Shown here: positions 35,179-44,719 of the stretch, piece by piece | Numbering within the stretch: position 1 is the stretch's first letter | Layout: each line of letters opens with the position of its first letter | Assembly: GCA_031282245.1 (NCBI GenBank) | Contig: JAITEB010000041.1 | Span: 21,240-85,239 of the forward strand | Direction of reading: 5' to 3' | Source: Oscillospiraceae bacterium | GTDB taxonomy: Bacteria > Bacillota > Clostridia > Oscillospirales > Ruminococcaceae | Length of the DNA: 64,000 nucleotides | Translations under genes and position numbers: made by a program | Notes under the pieces: generated by a model | Databases searched by the model: none | Seen by the model: the letters and a program-made list of their open reading frames with translations, nothing else | What the model was told of the DNA's origin: nothing

Positions 35179-36642
35179 ATGAAAGAAGTGAGAACCCGTT
35201 TTGCGCCAAGCCCGACGGGGTATATGCACGTTGGAAATTTAAGAACCGCCCTTTACACCTATCTGCTGGCAAAAAAAATGGGCGGAAAATTTATCCTGCG
35301 GATAGAGGACACCGACCAGGAACGCAAGGTCGACGGCGCCGTCGGGATTATATACGGCACTCTGCGCGAAACCGGCCTTAACTGGGATGAAGGCCCGGAC
35401 GTGGGAGGGGATTTTGGGCCTTATATCCAGAGTGAGAGAAAGGACATATATTTCTCTTTTGCCGAAAAATTGATTGAAAGCGGACATGCTTATCGCTGCT
35501 TCTGCGGCAGGGAGCGCCTTGAGGAAGTTCGGAGAATTCAGGCCGCATCCGGCGTGCCGCAGAAATACGACAGTCACTGCTCGCGCCTTGGCGCGGAGGA
35601 AATCCGGGAAAAGCTGGCGCAGGGGCGGCCCTGTGTTATACGGCAGAAAATCCCGGAAACGGGAACAAGTTCTTTCCATGACGAGGTTTTCGGCGACATA
35701 AGCGTTGACAACGCGATTCTTGACGACCAAATTTTAATCAAAGGCGACGGAATGCCGACTTATAATTTTGCAAACGTGATTGACGATCACACAATGCGTA
35801 TAAGCCATGTTGTGCGGGGAAGCGAATATCTGTCCTCCACGCCGAAATACAATCTGCTTTATCAGGCTTTCGGCTGGGAAATACCGGTTTATATCCACTG
35901 TTCACCCATCATGAAAAACGCCGCTGAAAAGCTCTCCAAGCGCAACGGCGACGCTTCTTATCAGGATTTGGCCGCAAGAGGATATCTGACGGAGGCGATT
36001 ATAAATTATATCGCTCTGCTGGGCTGGTCTCCCAAAAGCGAGCGCGAAATTTTTTCATTGGACGAGCTTATTGAGAGTTTTGATATATCAGGCATTTCAA
36101 AATCACCCGCTATTTTTGATATTGCAAAGCTCAATCATATCAACGGCGAATATATCCGCGCGCTTTCGCCGGAAGCCTTCGCGGAAAAAGCCTTGCCGTG
36201 GATAAGGCGGGCTGTCCGCAGGGAAGGCGCCGACACCGCGCTTATCGCGAAAGTTTTGCAGCCGCGCTGCGAAATTTTTTCGGATATCCCCGAACAAATT
36301 GATTTTATAGACAAACTGCCCGAATATGATCTTGAGCTTTACAGAAGCAAAAAAATGAAAACCAGCCCTGAAACCGCTTTGAGCGCTTTGAAAGAGATTT
36401 TGCCCCTGCTTGAAGCTGTCCCCGCAGAGGGATTTTCGGCGGAGCGCATCCACAGCGAGCTTTTTGCGCTTATAGAGAGGCTTGGCGTAAAAAACGGCTT
36501 TATGCTCTGGCCTTTGCGCGTCGCGCTCAGCGGAAAGCGCTTCACGCCCGGCGGCGGGATTGAGATTGCGGCCATTCTGGGCAAAGAAGAAAGCCTTCAA
36601 CGTATTAAGCTTGGCATCAAACAGCTGGAACAGCAAGCTTGA
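35179..36642 (+). CDS. gltX: Glutamyl-tRNA synthetase
   Basis: Class I aminoacyl-tRNA synthetase charging tRNA-Glu (and often tRNA-Gln in Firmicutes). The HIGH motif appears as PTGYMHVGNLRTALY (residues 10-24), KMSKS as KLSKRNGD near 255, and IEDTDQER near 45. At 487 aa it is normal. The ATG at 35179 with AGAAAGGAAGAAG upstream is preferred over a longer open frame from 35107, which runs through a hairpin. Confidence 0.97.
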   Translation: MKEVRTRFAPSPTGYMHVGNLRTALYTYLLAKKMGGKFILRIEDTDQERKVDGAVGIIYGTLRETGLNWDEGPDVGGDFGPYIQSERKDIYFSFAEKLIESGHAYRCFCGRERLEEVRRIQAASGVPQKYDSHCSRLGAEEIREKLAQGRPCVIRQKIPETGTSSFHDEVFGDISVDNAILDDQILIKGDGMPTYNFANVIDDHTMRISHVVRGSEYLSSTPKYNLLYQAFGWEIPVYIHCSPIMKNAAEKLSKRNGDASYQDLAARGYLTEAIINYIALLGWSPKSEREIFSLDELIESFDISGISKSPAIFDIAKLNHINGEYIRALSPEAFAEKALPWIRRAVRREGADTALIAKVLQPRCEIFSDIPEQIDFIDKLPEYDLELYRSKKMKTSPETALSALKEILPLLEAVPAEGFSAERIHSELFALIERLGVKNGFMLWPLRVALSGKRFTPGGGIEIAAILGKEESLQRIKLGIKQLEQQA

Positions 36643-36740
36643 CTTTGGTCTGTCAACGAGCTGTGCGGCGCTAATTATAGACATTAAATTAATAAAATAC
36701 CCAAAATTGACGCCTGTAACTAAAAAGGACTGTAAACACA

Positions 36741-37253
36741 ATGCTTATATTAGGAGTAGACCCCGGCTATGCGACTATTGGCTGTGGGATTGTCGATTAT
36801 AAAAGCGCAAGATTCAAGGTCGTTGATTACCGCCCGGTGCTTACATCCGCCGGAACGCCTTTCCCGGAACGCCTTAGAATAATTTACGAAGAAATGGATT
36901 TTATAATCAAAAAATACCGCCCGGAGTCCATAGCGATAGAGAAAGTTTTTTTTAATACAAACTCGAAAACGGCGATAGACGTAAGCCAGGCAAGGGGCGT
37001 GATTATCCTTGCGGCGGCGCAAAACGGCCTCTCTGTCAATGAATACACGCCGCTGCAGGTCAAACAGTCGGTCGTGGGCTATGGCCAGGCGGACAAAAAC
37101 CAAGTGATGGAAATGACGCGCATTATATTAAACCTTTCGGATATCCCAAAGCCGGACGACGTGGCCGACGCGCTTGCTTTGGCAATATGTCACGCGCACA
37201 ACAGCGGTTCGGGGCTTGACCCGGCAAATTTGAAAATCAGGCGGGGGATATAA
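36741..37253 (+). CDS. ruvC: Holliday junction resolvase RuvC
   Basis: Endonuclease that resolves Holliday junctions. Acidic catalytic residues are visible: Asp in GVDPGYATIGCG (7), Glu in SIAIEKVFFN near 66, and the Asp pair in KPDDVADALALAICH near 138-141. At 170 aa it is normal. ruvA follows after 3 bases. Confidence 0.97.
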   Translation: MLILGVDPGYATIGCGIVDYKSARFKVVDYRPVLTSAGTPFPERLRIIYEEMDFIIKKYRPESIAIEKVFFNTNSKTAIDVSQARGVIILAAAQNGLSVNEYTPLQVKQSVVGYGQADKNQVMEMTRIILNLSDIPKPDDVADALALAICHAHNSGSGLDPANLKIRRGI

Positions 37254-37256
37254 AAT

Positions 37257-37856
37257 ATGTTTTACAGCATAAAGGGGCAGGTTCTGCATATATCAAAAAA
37301 TTTCCTGGTGCTGGATTGCGGCGGAGTCGGCTTTAAAATTATGACCAGCATGAACACTTTGGGCAAAATTGGCCGGACTGAACAGGAAGTCATGCTGTAT
37401 ACGCACTTATACGTAAAAGAAGACGCGCTGGATTTGTTCGGATTTTATGACGAGGGAGAACTGAACTGTTTCCGGCTTCTGATTTCGGTTTCGGGCGTGG
37501 GGCCAAAGGCGGCGCTTTCGGTGCTTTCGGTGCTGAGCCCGGAGAAATTCGCCCTGTCGGTTGCGGCCGAGGATTCAAAAGCAATCAAACAGGCGCAGGG
37601 AATTGGACCGAAAATTGCGCAGCGGATTGTACTTGAGCTTAAAGATAAACTGAAAACCAGCGACGTCGCGCAGGGCTTTACCGCCGGCATTGTTCCGCTG
37701 GCCTACGGAGGGAACGCCTCCGAGGCGGTCAGCGCGCTTCTTGTGCTGGGGTACAGTGCGGGGGAAGCCGCGGGGGCAATCGCGCCGCTTCCCCCGGAAA
37801 CGCCTGTCGCCGATATGATAAAAAGCGCTTTAAAAACGCTGGTTTCAAGAAATTAG
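37257..37856 (+). CDS. ruvA: Holliday junction branch migration protein RuvA
   Basis: Junction-binding tetramer that recruits RuvB. The 199-aa protein has the OB-fold N-domain (MFYSIKGQVLHISKNFLVLDCGGVGF), tandem HhH motifs (LLISVSGVGPKAALSVLS and AQGIGPKIAQRIVLELKDK) and the flexible link to the RuvB-binding C-domain (EAVSALLVLGYSAGEAA). RuvB normally follows but is absent here; metE is next. Confidence 0.96.
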   Translation: MFYSIKGQVLHISKNFLVLDCGGVGFKIMTSMNTLGKIGRTEQEVMLYTHLYVKEDALDLFGFYDEGELNCFRLLISVSGVGPKAALSVLSVLSPEKFALSVAAEDSKAIKQAQGIGPKIAQRIVLELKDKLKTSDVAQGFTAGIVPLAYGGNASEAVSALLVLGYSAGEAAGAIAPLPPETPVADMIKSALKTLVSRN

Positions 37857-37906
37857 CGCAATATATAAAAAATATATTTTAAATTTATTCGGGAGGAAAA
37901 TATTAA

Positions 37907-40186
37907 ATGACAAAAACTTCTGTGGTTGGCTTTCCAAGGATAGGCGCCCAGCGCGAACTCAAATTCTGGACAGAGAGTTATTTCAAGGGCAGAATCGGCG
38001 CGGAGGAGCTTTTGGAAAACGCAAAATCCCTGCGCAAAGACCAGTGGCTTTTGCAGAAAAAAAGCGGTCTTGACTTCATTCCGTCAAATGACTTTTCTTT
38101 TTATGACGGGGTTTTGGACACGGCGGCGCTTGTCGGGGCCGTTCCCGCTGAATACAGGGCCTTGGGGCTTTCCGCGCTGGACACGTACTTTGCGATGGCG
38201 CGGGGTTATCAGGGCGAAAACGGCGACGTTAAAGCGCTCTCGATGAAAAAATGGTTCAACACGAATTATCACTATATTGTCCCTGTTTTGGAAGACGACG
38301 CAGAGATAAAAATAAGCGGCGGAAAGCCGTTTGAACTTTTCGCCGAAGCGCTGGAACTTGGCATAAAAACAAAGCCGATTATAGTCGGGCCTTTCACTTT
38401 CCTGAAATTGGCCGTGTACAGGGGCGCTAAAACCAAAGAAGATTTCGCGCAGGAATTTATCGCCGCTTATTCGGACATTCTCGCAAAACTGGGCGAAATG
38501 GGCGCGGAATGGGTTCAGCTTGACGAGCCGTATCTTGTGACTGATTTGGACAAAGCTGATATAGAATTTTTTACCGGGCTTTATAAAAAGCTTCTGGCAA
38601 AAAAAGACGGCGTGAAAATATTGCTGCAAACTTATTTCGGCGACGTCCGCGATATTTACAGCGAGCTTGCCGCGCTTGACTTTGACGGAATCGGCCTTGA
38701 CTTTACCGAAGGCAAAAAAAGCCTTGAGTTTTTGCGGGCAAACGGCCTGCCGGGAGAAAAACTTCTTTTTGCCGGGGTTTTGAACGGGAAGAATATCTGG
38801 CGCAACGACTACTCAAAAACGCTTGCTTTGCTTGATGAAATCAAAAAATATGTCCCGGAAGAAAATATAGTAATTTCAAGTTCCTGTTCGCTCCTGCATG
38901 TGCCTTACTCGCTGGACAGCGAAACAAAGCTTGACGAGAAATATAAGCGGCATTTTGCTTTCGCCCGCGAAAAACTCGGCGAGCTTGAGGACTTAAAAAA
39001 ACTGTTTGAAAGCGGCGTCCGGAGTGAAGAAAAAAAATTGCGCGATAATATTAATTTGCTTGATGCAAAAAAACAATTCGCCGACAGAGAAATAAGCGGT
39101 AAAATCGCCGCGCTCACAGAAAAAGATTTCATCCGCCTGCCCGCCTTCGCGGAGCGGGAAAAAATCCAGAAAGAAGCCCTTGCTCTGCCCCCGCTCCCCA
39201 CGACGACGATCGGCTCTTTCCCGCAAACCGGCGAGGTTCAGACGCTGCGGACAAAACTTCGCAAAAAAGAAATCACGCCTGAAGAATATAAAAACGGCGT
39301 GAAGGCTAAAATTGCCGAATGGATTGAAATTCAGGAAAATTTGGGCATTGATGTTCTTGTTCACGGAGAATTCGAGCGCAACGACATGGTGGAGTATTTC
39401 GGCGAGAATTTCTCCGGCTGCCTGTTTACGCAGAAAGCCTGGGTTCAGTCCTATGGGACGCGCTGCGTCAAGCCGCCCATTATCTGGGGCGACATCCGCC
39501 GCGAAAGACCGATCACCGTCGAGTACGGTGCCTATGCGCAGAGCCTGACGGACAGGCCCGTTAAGGGGATGCTGACGGGGCCGGTCACTATTCTTAACTG
39601 GTCGTTTCCGCGCGAGGACGTGAGCAGCAAAGAAATGGCCTTCCAGATAGCGCTTGCCATCCGCGATGAAGTTCTTGACCTTGAAGCGAACGGGATCCGG
39701 GTTATTCAAATCGACGAGGCCGCCTTGAAAGAAAAGCTTCCCATCCGCCGAGCTGACTGGCACAGCGAATATCTCGACTGGGCAATCCCGGCTTTCCGGC
39801 TGGCGCATTCCGGCGTCGGCCCCAGGACGCAGATTCACACGCACATGTGTTACAGTGAATTTGCCGAAATTGTGAAAGATATTGACGCTATGGACGCGGA
39901 TGTCATTTCGTTTGAGGCTTCGCGCTCCAACCTGGAGATTGTGGATGTGCTCCGGCGCGAGGGCTTCCGGACGGAGGTCGGCCCCGGGATTTATGACATT
40001 CATTCGCCTCGAATTCCCTCCGAAGGCGAATTCGAGGGGGCGATCCGGCGGATTTTGGAGAAACTGAGCGCGGACAAAGTTTGGATAAACCCGGACTGCG
40101 GACTGAAAACGCGCGCGGTTGCGGAAGTTTTGGAGAGCCTGAAAAATATGGTTGCGGCCGCGAAAGCTGTGCGCAAAACGCTGTAG
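37907..40186 (+). CDS. metE: Cobalamin-independent methionine synthase
   Basis: Transfers a methyl group from methyltetrahydrofolate-triglutamate to homocysteine. The N- and C-terminal barrels are both present (759 aa). Zinc ligands are in THMCYSEF near residue 645, the Glu in ISFEASRSN, and NPDCGLKTR near 730. The motif TTIGSFPQTGEVQ marks the start of the C-terminal barrel. GGGAGGAAA precedes the ATG. No SAM or B12 riboswitch is visible in the short upstream gap. Confidence 0.97.
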   Translation: MTKTSVVGFPRIGAQRELKFWTESYFKGRIGAEELLENAKSLRKDQWLLQKKSGLDFIPSNDFSFYDGVLDTAALVGAVPAEYRALGLSALDTYFAMARGYQGENGDVKALSMKKWFNTNYHYIVPVLEDDAEIKISGGKPFELFAEALELGIKTKPIIVGPFTFLKLAVYRGAKTKEDFAQEFIAAYSDILAKLGEMGAEWVQLDEPYLVTDLDKADIEFFTGLYKKLLAKKDGVKILLQTYFGDVRDIYSELAALDFDGIGLDFTEGKKSLEFLRANGLPGEKLLFAGVLNGKNIWRNDYSKTLALLDEIKKYVPEENIVISSSCSLLHVPYSLDSETKLDEKYKRHFAFAREKLGELEDLKKLFESGVRSEEKKLRDNINLLDAKKQFADREISGKIAALTEKDFIRLPAFAEREKIQKEALALPPLPTTTIGSFPQTGEVQTLRTKLRKKEITPEEYKNGVKAKIAEWIEIQENLGIDVLVHGEFERNDMVEYFGENFSGCLFTQKAWVQSYGTRCVKPPIIWGDIRRERPITVEYGAYAQSLTDRPVKGMLTGPVTILNWSFPREDVSSKEMAFQIALAIRDEVLDLEANGIRVIQIDEAALKEKLPIRRADWHSEYLDWAIPAFRLAHSGVGPRTQIHTHMCYSEFAEIVKDIDAMDADVISFEASRSNLEIVDVLRREGFRTEVGPGIYDIHSPRIPSEGEFEGAIRRILEKLSADKVWINPDCGLKTRAVAEVLESLKNMVAAAKAVRKTL

Positions 40187-40215
40187 CCCCCGTTTTGCTT
40201 GCAATATAAATCATT

Positions 40216-40542
40216 GCTGGGATTCTGCCAATGCGAAGGGCTTATTAAATTCTGCCAATGCAAAGTAGCCCCTTAAATTCTGCCAATGCGAACCACCCCG
40301 CCCTTTGGGCACCCCTCCACAGGAGGGGAATTGTCGCTTGGCGCGTTTGTTTAAAGAATTTACCCCATGCATAGAATTTTTATTCTACGCATGGGGTATA
40401 AGTTTTGCATAGCGCACAGTTCTGCAATTCCCCTCCTGTGGAGGGGTGCCCAAAGGGCGGGGTGGTTCGCATTGGCAGAATTTAAGGGGCTACTTTGCAT
40501 TGGCAGAATTTAATAAGCCCTTCGCATTGGCAGAATCCCAGC
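40216..40542. repeat. Large perfect inverted repeat with internal direct repeats and inner palindrome
   Basis: The left arm 40216-40333 and right arm 40425-40542 are 118-bp exact reverse complements as read. Each arm carries three near-identical 16-nt repeats ATTCTGCCAATGCGAA (left: 40222-40237, 40249-40264 with one change, 40277-40292). Each also has inner palindromes GCCCTTTGGGC and CCCCTCC-ACA-GGAGGGG. The 91-nt centre contains another palindrome, TACCCCATGCATAGAAT (40361-40377) / ATTCTACGCATGGGGTA (40382-40398). It fills the gap between the convergent metE and P-ATPase genes. It has no coding capacity. Confidence 0.95.
40361..40398. repeat. Inner palindrome of the inverted repeat element
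   Basis: 17-bp arms with one mismatch and a 4-nt TTTT loop, in the exact middle of the large inverted repeat. It could act as a bidirectional terminator for metE and the ATPase gene, or as the apex of a cruciform. Confidence 0.9.
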
Positions 40543-40544
40543 GC

Positions 40545-43307
40545 TTATTTTTTCAGCTCAAAAAAACGCTTAACTGAATAATTTTCTTTCGAGGGTTTCA
40601 CGCGCTTGAAGTTAATCCCATTGACAAGTCCGCCGATAATCGGGTTTATCGCCACATAAGCAGCCACAGTGAGAAGCTCTTTTGCGCCAAGCGGAACAGT
40701 GTTGAATATTGCCCGCATTTGCGGTATATAAATGCTTGCCAGCGCCACCGCCGCCGAAATTGCCGCCGCGCCGATAAGCTGCGGGTTATCACGGATTTTT
40801 ATTTTCAGAAGGTTTTTTTCTTCGGATTTGCACTCAAAGACATGCACAAGCTGGCAGAAAATAAGCGCAGTAAGCGCGCCTGTCTGCGCGGTTCCGTAAG
40901 AGCCGGTCAAGCTGTACAGCCCGGCATAAGCCCCCAGTGTGCTGAGACCAATCAACATTCCGCGGAAAACAATAGCGCTCATCAGGCCGTTTGAAAAAAC
41001 GCTTTCGTTTCTGCCGCGCGGCCTTGCGGACATCTCGGAGCCGTCGCCTTTCTCCAGCCCCAGCGCCACGGCGGGAAGACCGTCCGTCACCAGGTTTACG
41101 AGCAGTATCTGGATAGGCTGCAGAATAACGGGCAGACCCATCAGCATACCGACAAACATGGTCATAACTTCGCCGATGTTGCACGAAAGCAGGTATCTTA
41201 TAAATTTGCGGATATTTTTGTATATAATCCTGCCTTCTTCAATAGAGGAGACAAGCGTCGCAAAATTGTCGTCCGTAAGTATTATAGAAGCCGCTTCTTT
41301 TGTGACGTCGGTTCCGTTAAGCCCCATAGCCGCGCCTATATCTGCCTCTTTGACGGCGGGGGCGTCGTTCACGCCGTCGCCGGTCATAGCGACTATATGA
41401 CCGTTTTTCCTGAGCGCCCTCACTATGCGGAGCTTGTGGCCGGGGTTCACCCTTGCGAAAACAACCGTTTTATCGACCGCCCGCGCCAGCTGCTCGTCCG
41501 AACAGGCGTCTATATCGGCCCCGGTCATAGTCAGGTCGCCGTCGCATAAAAGCCTGATTTCCCGCGCTATCGCCTCCGCTGTAATTTTGTGGTCGCCTGT
41601 TATCATAACAGGACGTATCCCGGCCCGCCGGCAGGCTTTCACTGCGGCGCAGACTTCTTTTCGCGGGGGATCCATCATCCCGGCAAGCCCGGCGAAAATC
41701 ATTTCTTCTTCTTTTGCGGCGGCCGAAACCGGCACGATTCCGCAATCCCTGTAGCAAAAACCCAGCACCCGCAGACCGGTCGCGGCAAGCTCGTCGTTTT
41801 TCCGCATGATCCTGGCGCGAAGCCGGTTATCAAGCAGGACTTTTTTACCGCAGTCAATCGCGTAAAGACATTTTTTCAGAATAACGTCGCAGGCTCCTTT
41901 AGTCATAATCCTGTATGAATTGCCCGTCCGGCAGACGACGCTCATGCACTTTCTTTCGGAATCAAAAGGAATTTCGTCCGTTTTCTCGTATCTTGCAGAA
42001 AGCGCGGCAGAAGTGACCCCGCCTTTTGCCGCCGCTATGACAAGAGCGATTTCCGTCGCTTCGCCGCTGGCGCAGTAAGCGCCTTTTTCCGCCGCGACGG
42101 AAGCGCGCTCGGCTTCTTCGTCCGTATATATCCTGGCGTTGCCGCACATGACAGATATTTCCAGCGCCGCCCGCAAAGCGGGATATTCCAGCGCCCTGAC
42201 CAGCCGCTCTTCCAGATAAAAGCCGCCGTTTTTCTCAAAGCCGCTGCCGCTTACGTCAAAATCCTCGTTAAGCGTCGCCACCCTCTTGACGGTCATTTTG
42301 TTCTCTGTGAGCGTTCCGGTTTTGTCGGAGCAAATCACATCCGCGCAGCCCAGAGTTTCGACGGCGCCAAGTTTGCGGACAAGCGCGCGCCTTTTCAGCA
42401 TCCTGGAGACAGCCAGCGCAAGCGAAATCGTCACCACTGCCGAAAGCCCTTCCGGAACTGCGGCAACGGCCAGTGACACACCGGTGACAATCATATTAAA
42501 GATATTTTCCCCGCGCAGAATCCCCGTGACGGAGACAATCAGGCAAATGCCGACGCAGCCTGCCGCGATATATTTGGCAAGCTCGTCCAGCCGCTTTTGA
42601 AGCGGCGTTTTTTCTTCTTCGATTGAGCCGAGCATATCCGAGATTTTGCCCATCTCGCTGTCGGCGCCGGTGCGGATAATCAGCATTAAACCGTGCCCGC
42701 GGGTAATTACGGTTCCCATGTAAACCAGCGAGGACTGAGAGAAGCCGTCAAGCTCCCGGACGGACTCCAGGCTGCCGACACAGGCCGCATGTTTGTCAAC
42801 GCCCAGCGATTCCCCGGTTAAAACAGACTCATCCGCGCCGACGCCGACGGCCTTTACCAAAACGCCGTCGGCGGGCACTTTGTCGCCGGCTTCCAGAATA
42901 ACGGCGTCGCCGGGAACAAGCTCTTTTGCGGGAATTATCAGTTCAACGCCGTCGCGGATGACTTTTGAAGTTGGCGCGGCCATTTTTTTCAGGGCTTCCA
43001 GCGTCTTTTCCGTCCGGTATTCCTGAATAAAGCCCATCACGGCATTCAGGAACACGATTGCAATAATCGCCATAGCTTCGGTCACTTCGCCCATCAGCAG
43101 CGAAAGAACTGTTGAAACAAGAAGTATCACAACCATTACGTCTTTGAACTGGGCGGCGAAAATTTTAATCGGGTAAATTTTTTTCCCGTTTTTCAGGACA
43201 TTTTCCCCAACATCGCGGAGTCTTTTTTCAGCTTCCTCCCGGGAAAGGCCGTAGCTTTGGGATGTTTCCGTCCGGGTTTGTCTTCTTTTTTTTGATAATA
43301 AATTCAT
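40545..43307 (-). CDS. Cation-translocating P-type ATPase (Ca2+ PMCA/SERCA type)
   Basis: 920-aa P2-type ATPase, most likely Ca2+-exporting, in the membrane. N-terminal cation ATPase domain (YGLSREEAEKRLRDVGEN), actuator motif VLTGESLGVDKH, the TM4 motif AVPEGLSAVVT, the phosphorylation site DKTGTLTENKM near residue 328, and the hinge TGDGVNDAPAVKEADIG. The C-terminal six-helix region (PIQILLVNLVTDGLPAVALGLE) fits Ca2+ ATPases. CGGAGG precedes the ATG. Its stop lies 3 bases from the large inverted repeat. Confidence 0.92.
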   Translation of the reverse strand: MNLLSKKRRQTRTETSQSYGLSREEAEKRLRDVGENVLKNGKKIYPIKIFAAQFKDVMVVILLVSTVLSLLMGEVTEAMAIIAIVFLNAVMGFIQEYRTEKTLEALKKMAAPTSKVIRDGVELIIPAKELVPGDAVILEAGDKVPADGVLVKAVGVGADESVLTGESLGVDKHAACVGSLESVRELDGFSQSSLVYMGTVITRGHGLMLIIRTGADSEMGKISDMLGSIEEEKTPLQKRLDELAKYIAAGCVGICLIVSVTGILRGENIFNMIVTGVSLAVAAVPEGLSAVVTISLALAVSRMLKRRALVRKLGAVETLGCADVICSDKTGTLTENKMTVKRVATLNEDFDVSGSGFEKNGGFYLEERLVRALEYPALRAALEISVMCGNARIYTDEEAERASVAAEKGAYCASGEATEIALVIAAAKGGVTSAALSARYEKTDEIPFDSERKCMSVVCRTGNSYRIMTKGACDVILKKCLYAIDCGKKVLLDNRLRARIMRKNDELAATGLRVLGFCYRDCGIVPVSAAAKEEEMIFAGLAGMMDPPRKEVCAAVKACRRAGIRPVMITGDHKITAEAIAREIRLLCDGDLTMTGADIDACSDEQLARAVDKTVVFARVNPGHKLRIVRALRKNGHIVAMTGDGVNDAPAVKEADIGAAMGLNGTDVTKEAASIILTDDNFATLVSSIEEGRIIYKNIRKFIRYLLSCNIGEVMTMFVGMLMGLPVILQPIQILLVNLVTDGLPAVALGLEKGDGSEMSARPRGRNESVFSNGLMSAIVFRGMLIGLSTLGAYAGLYSLTGSYGTAQTGALTALIFCQLVHVFECKSEEKNLLKIKIRDNPQLIGAAAISAAVALASIYIPQMRAIFNTVPLGAKELLTVAAYVAINPIIGGLVNGINFKRVKPSKENYSVKRFFELKK

Positions 43308-43526
43308 TTTGCTTTTCCTCCGTTTTTGGCTTCACTAATTTTTATTCGCCGCCGGAACAAAATAGAATTAAATTTAGATACAAAACCCATCTGGGAACGC
43401 TTGAGTACGTGATTGACCGAGCCATATAAATTATAGCCGTCTCCGGAAATCAAAAAGCATAAATTTTGTTTTTGCGGAATAAAGAGACTTGCCTCTGACA
43501 AAAATATTGTTGGAGGTAATTAATTT

Positions 43527-44339
43527 ATGGGAAAATTACAGTTCAGTCAATCGAAGTTCAGCAAATTTCTAAACGGCAAGGGCTTCTATGTGGCCCTGGC
43601 TGTCTGTCTTGCGGGAGCGGGCATTTCTTCCTGGGCGGCCGTTAACAAAACGATGGACAGCCTGAATAACGAAAACCTGGCGCAAGACGGGGAAACGACT
43701 TCTCTGCTTGCCCAGAGCGAGGGGGTATGGCAATATACAACATCAGGTCAGGAAGAAGAGCTTTTAAAGCCGCAGGAAGCGGATACAAAGACCTCGCAGG
43801 TGCCGCTTGCGTCCTCCGCTTCGGCTTCTTCGCAGTCAAGCTCTTCGCAGCAATCTATGGGTTCTTCAAACTCCGAAGGTTTGCAAGAAACGTTGACAAA
43901 GCCGGAACAGTCGCCGGACTTGCTCTATATTCTGCCAGTTTCCGGCGAGTTTTTAAACGACTATTCACAGGGAGAGCTGATTAAGTCGGTCACTATGGGC
44001 GACTGGCGCACGCACGACGGAATAGACATTGCGGCGGATTTGGGGACGCCTGTTGAAGCCTGCGCGGACGGCACCGTCGTCAGCGCCTACAAAGACGGGC
44101 TTTGGGGCACGGTTGTAATTCTTGCGCACGCCGACGGCTGCCAGAGCGTCTATGCCGGACTTGACGAGGACATCACCGTCGCTAAAGGCGCCGTTGTGCG
44201 CGTCGGGCAGACGCTGGGCTATGTGGGGCGGATTGACGCGGAAACCGACCTTCCGGCTCACCTGCACTTCGGCGTCAGGCGCGACGGGATTTACACCGAC
44301 CCGCTGGACCACATCACAAACGCTGAGCGGGCGGAATGA
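43527..44339 (+). CDS. LytM/M23 peptidase-domain protein, SpoIIQ-like
   Basis: 270 aa. The N-terminus is cytoplasmic with a membrane helix at about 21-38, then a Ser/Gln-rich linker (85-125) and a C-terminal M23 LytM domain. The metal ligands look intact: His163 and Asp167 in THDGIDIA, and the HxH in AHLHFGVR (His245, His247). In sporulating clostridia, SpoIIQ of this layout pairs with SpoIIIAH across the engulfing membranes and keeps the active site. A vegetative murein endopeptidase is the alternative. TGGAGG is the ribosome binding site. Confidence 0.83.
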   Translation: MGKLQFSQSKFSKFLNGKGFYVALAVCLAGAGISSWAAVNKTMDSLNNENLAQDGETTSLLAQSEGVWQYTTSGQEEELLKPQEADTKTSQVPLASSASASSQSSSSQQSMGSSNSEGLQETLTKPEQSPDLLYILPVSGEFLNDYSQGELIKSVTMGDWRTHDGIDIAADLGTPVEACADGTVVSAYKDGLWGTVVILAHADGCQSVYAGLDEDITVAKGAVVRVGQTLGYVGRIDAETDLPAHLHFGVRRDGIYTDPLDHITNAERAE

Positions 44340-44643
44340 CGTTTAAACGCAAAAAAAGCCAGCGCTGACCCCCCAGTGAACTGTCCTCTGACAATTAGGC
44401 AGGAGAAAAATCAAAAGACCGTTTACAAAGCTGCTTACAGTGAGAGGCAAGCAGCTTTGCTTATACGACTAAAAGCAAAGCCCAAAAGGGGGAGCGCGTA
44501 TATGCGCGCCCCCCCTTTTGGGGCACAACAGCTGTATCCATCTCCGGAGTATCTGGCTTCCGGTAATATTATATTTCCCGCCAATTAAAAAAAAGCCCGC
44601 TCCAGCTAAATGGCTTAACTGTGCGGGGTTTGAGTTTTAATCC
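44340..44643. other. Intergenic region with two long stem-loops (304 bases)
   Basis: No gene is seen. CAAAGCTGCTT (44426-44436) pairs perfectly with AAGCAGCTTTG (44449-44459). A second, imperfect inverted repeat of about 20-bp arms spans about 44480-44523 (GCCCAAAAGGGGG / CCCCCCTTTTGGGG). It lies between the SpoIIQ-like gene and tRNA-Gln, which converge. The second hairpin may act as a terminator, although no clean T-run follows. Confidence 0.6.
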
Positions 44644-44719
44644 TGGCTGGGCTGGATGGATTCGAACCATCGGGATGACGGAGTCAAAGTCCGTTGCCTT
44701 ACCGCTTGGCTACAGCCCA
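44644..44719 (-). tRNA. tRNA-Gln (TTG anticodon)
   Basis: On the minus strand the acceptor TGGGCTG pairs with CAGCCCA. The D arm is GTAGCCAAGCGGTAAGGC and the anticodon stem is ACGGA/TCCGT with loop CTTTGAC, giving anticodon TTG (Gln, CAA). The T arm is GGTTCGAATCC. The CCA is genome-encoded (44644-44646). It stands alone and marks the left edge of the accessory region. Confidence 0.97.

Noticed and set aside
38993..40204. 403-codon open frame antisense to metE
   Set aside because: It overlaps a full-length, motif-complete MetE and shows no plausible domain.
40222..40292. CRISPR-like array (16-nt repeats with 11-12-nt spacers)
   Set aside because: Only three units per arm, the repeats are far too short, the spacers too short, and the whole set is mirrored as part of a perfect inverted repeat. 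No cas genes are present.
44644..44719. tRNA-Gln as the attachment site of the island
   Set aside because: The island lies on the 5' side of the tRNA, and no repeat of the tRNA 3' end was found on the far side of the island by eye.
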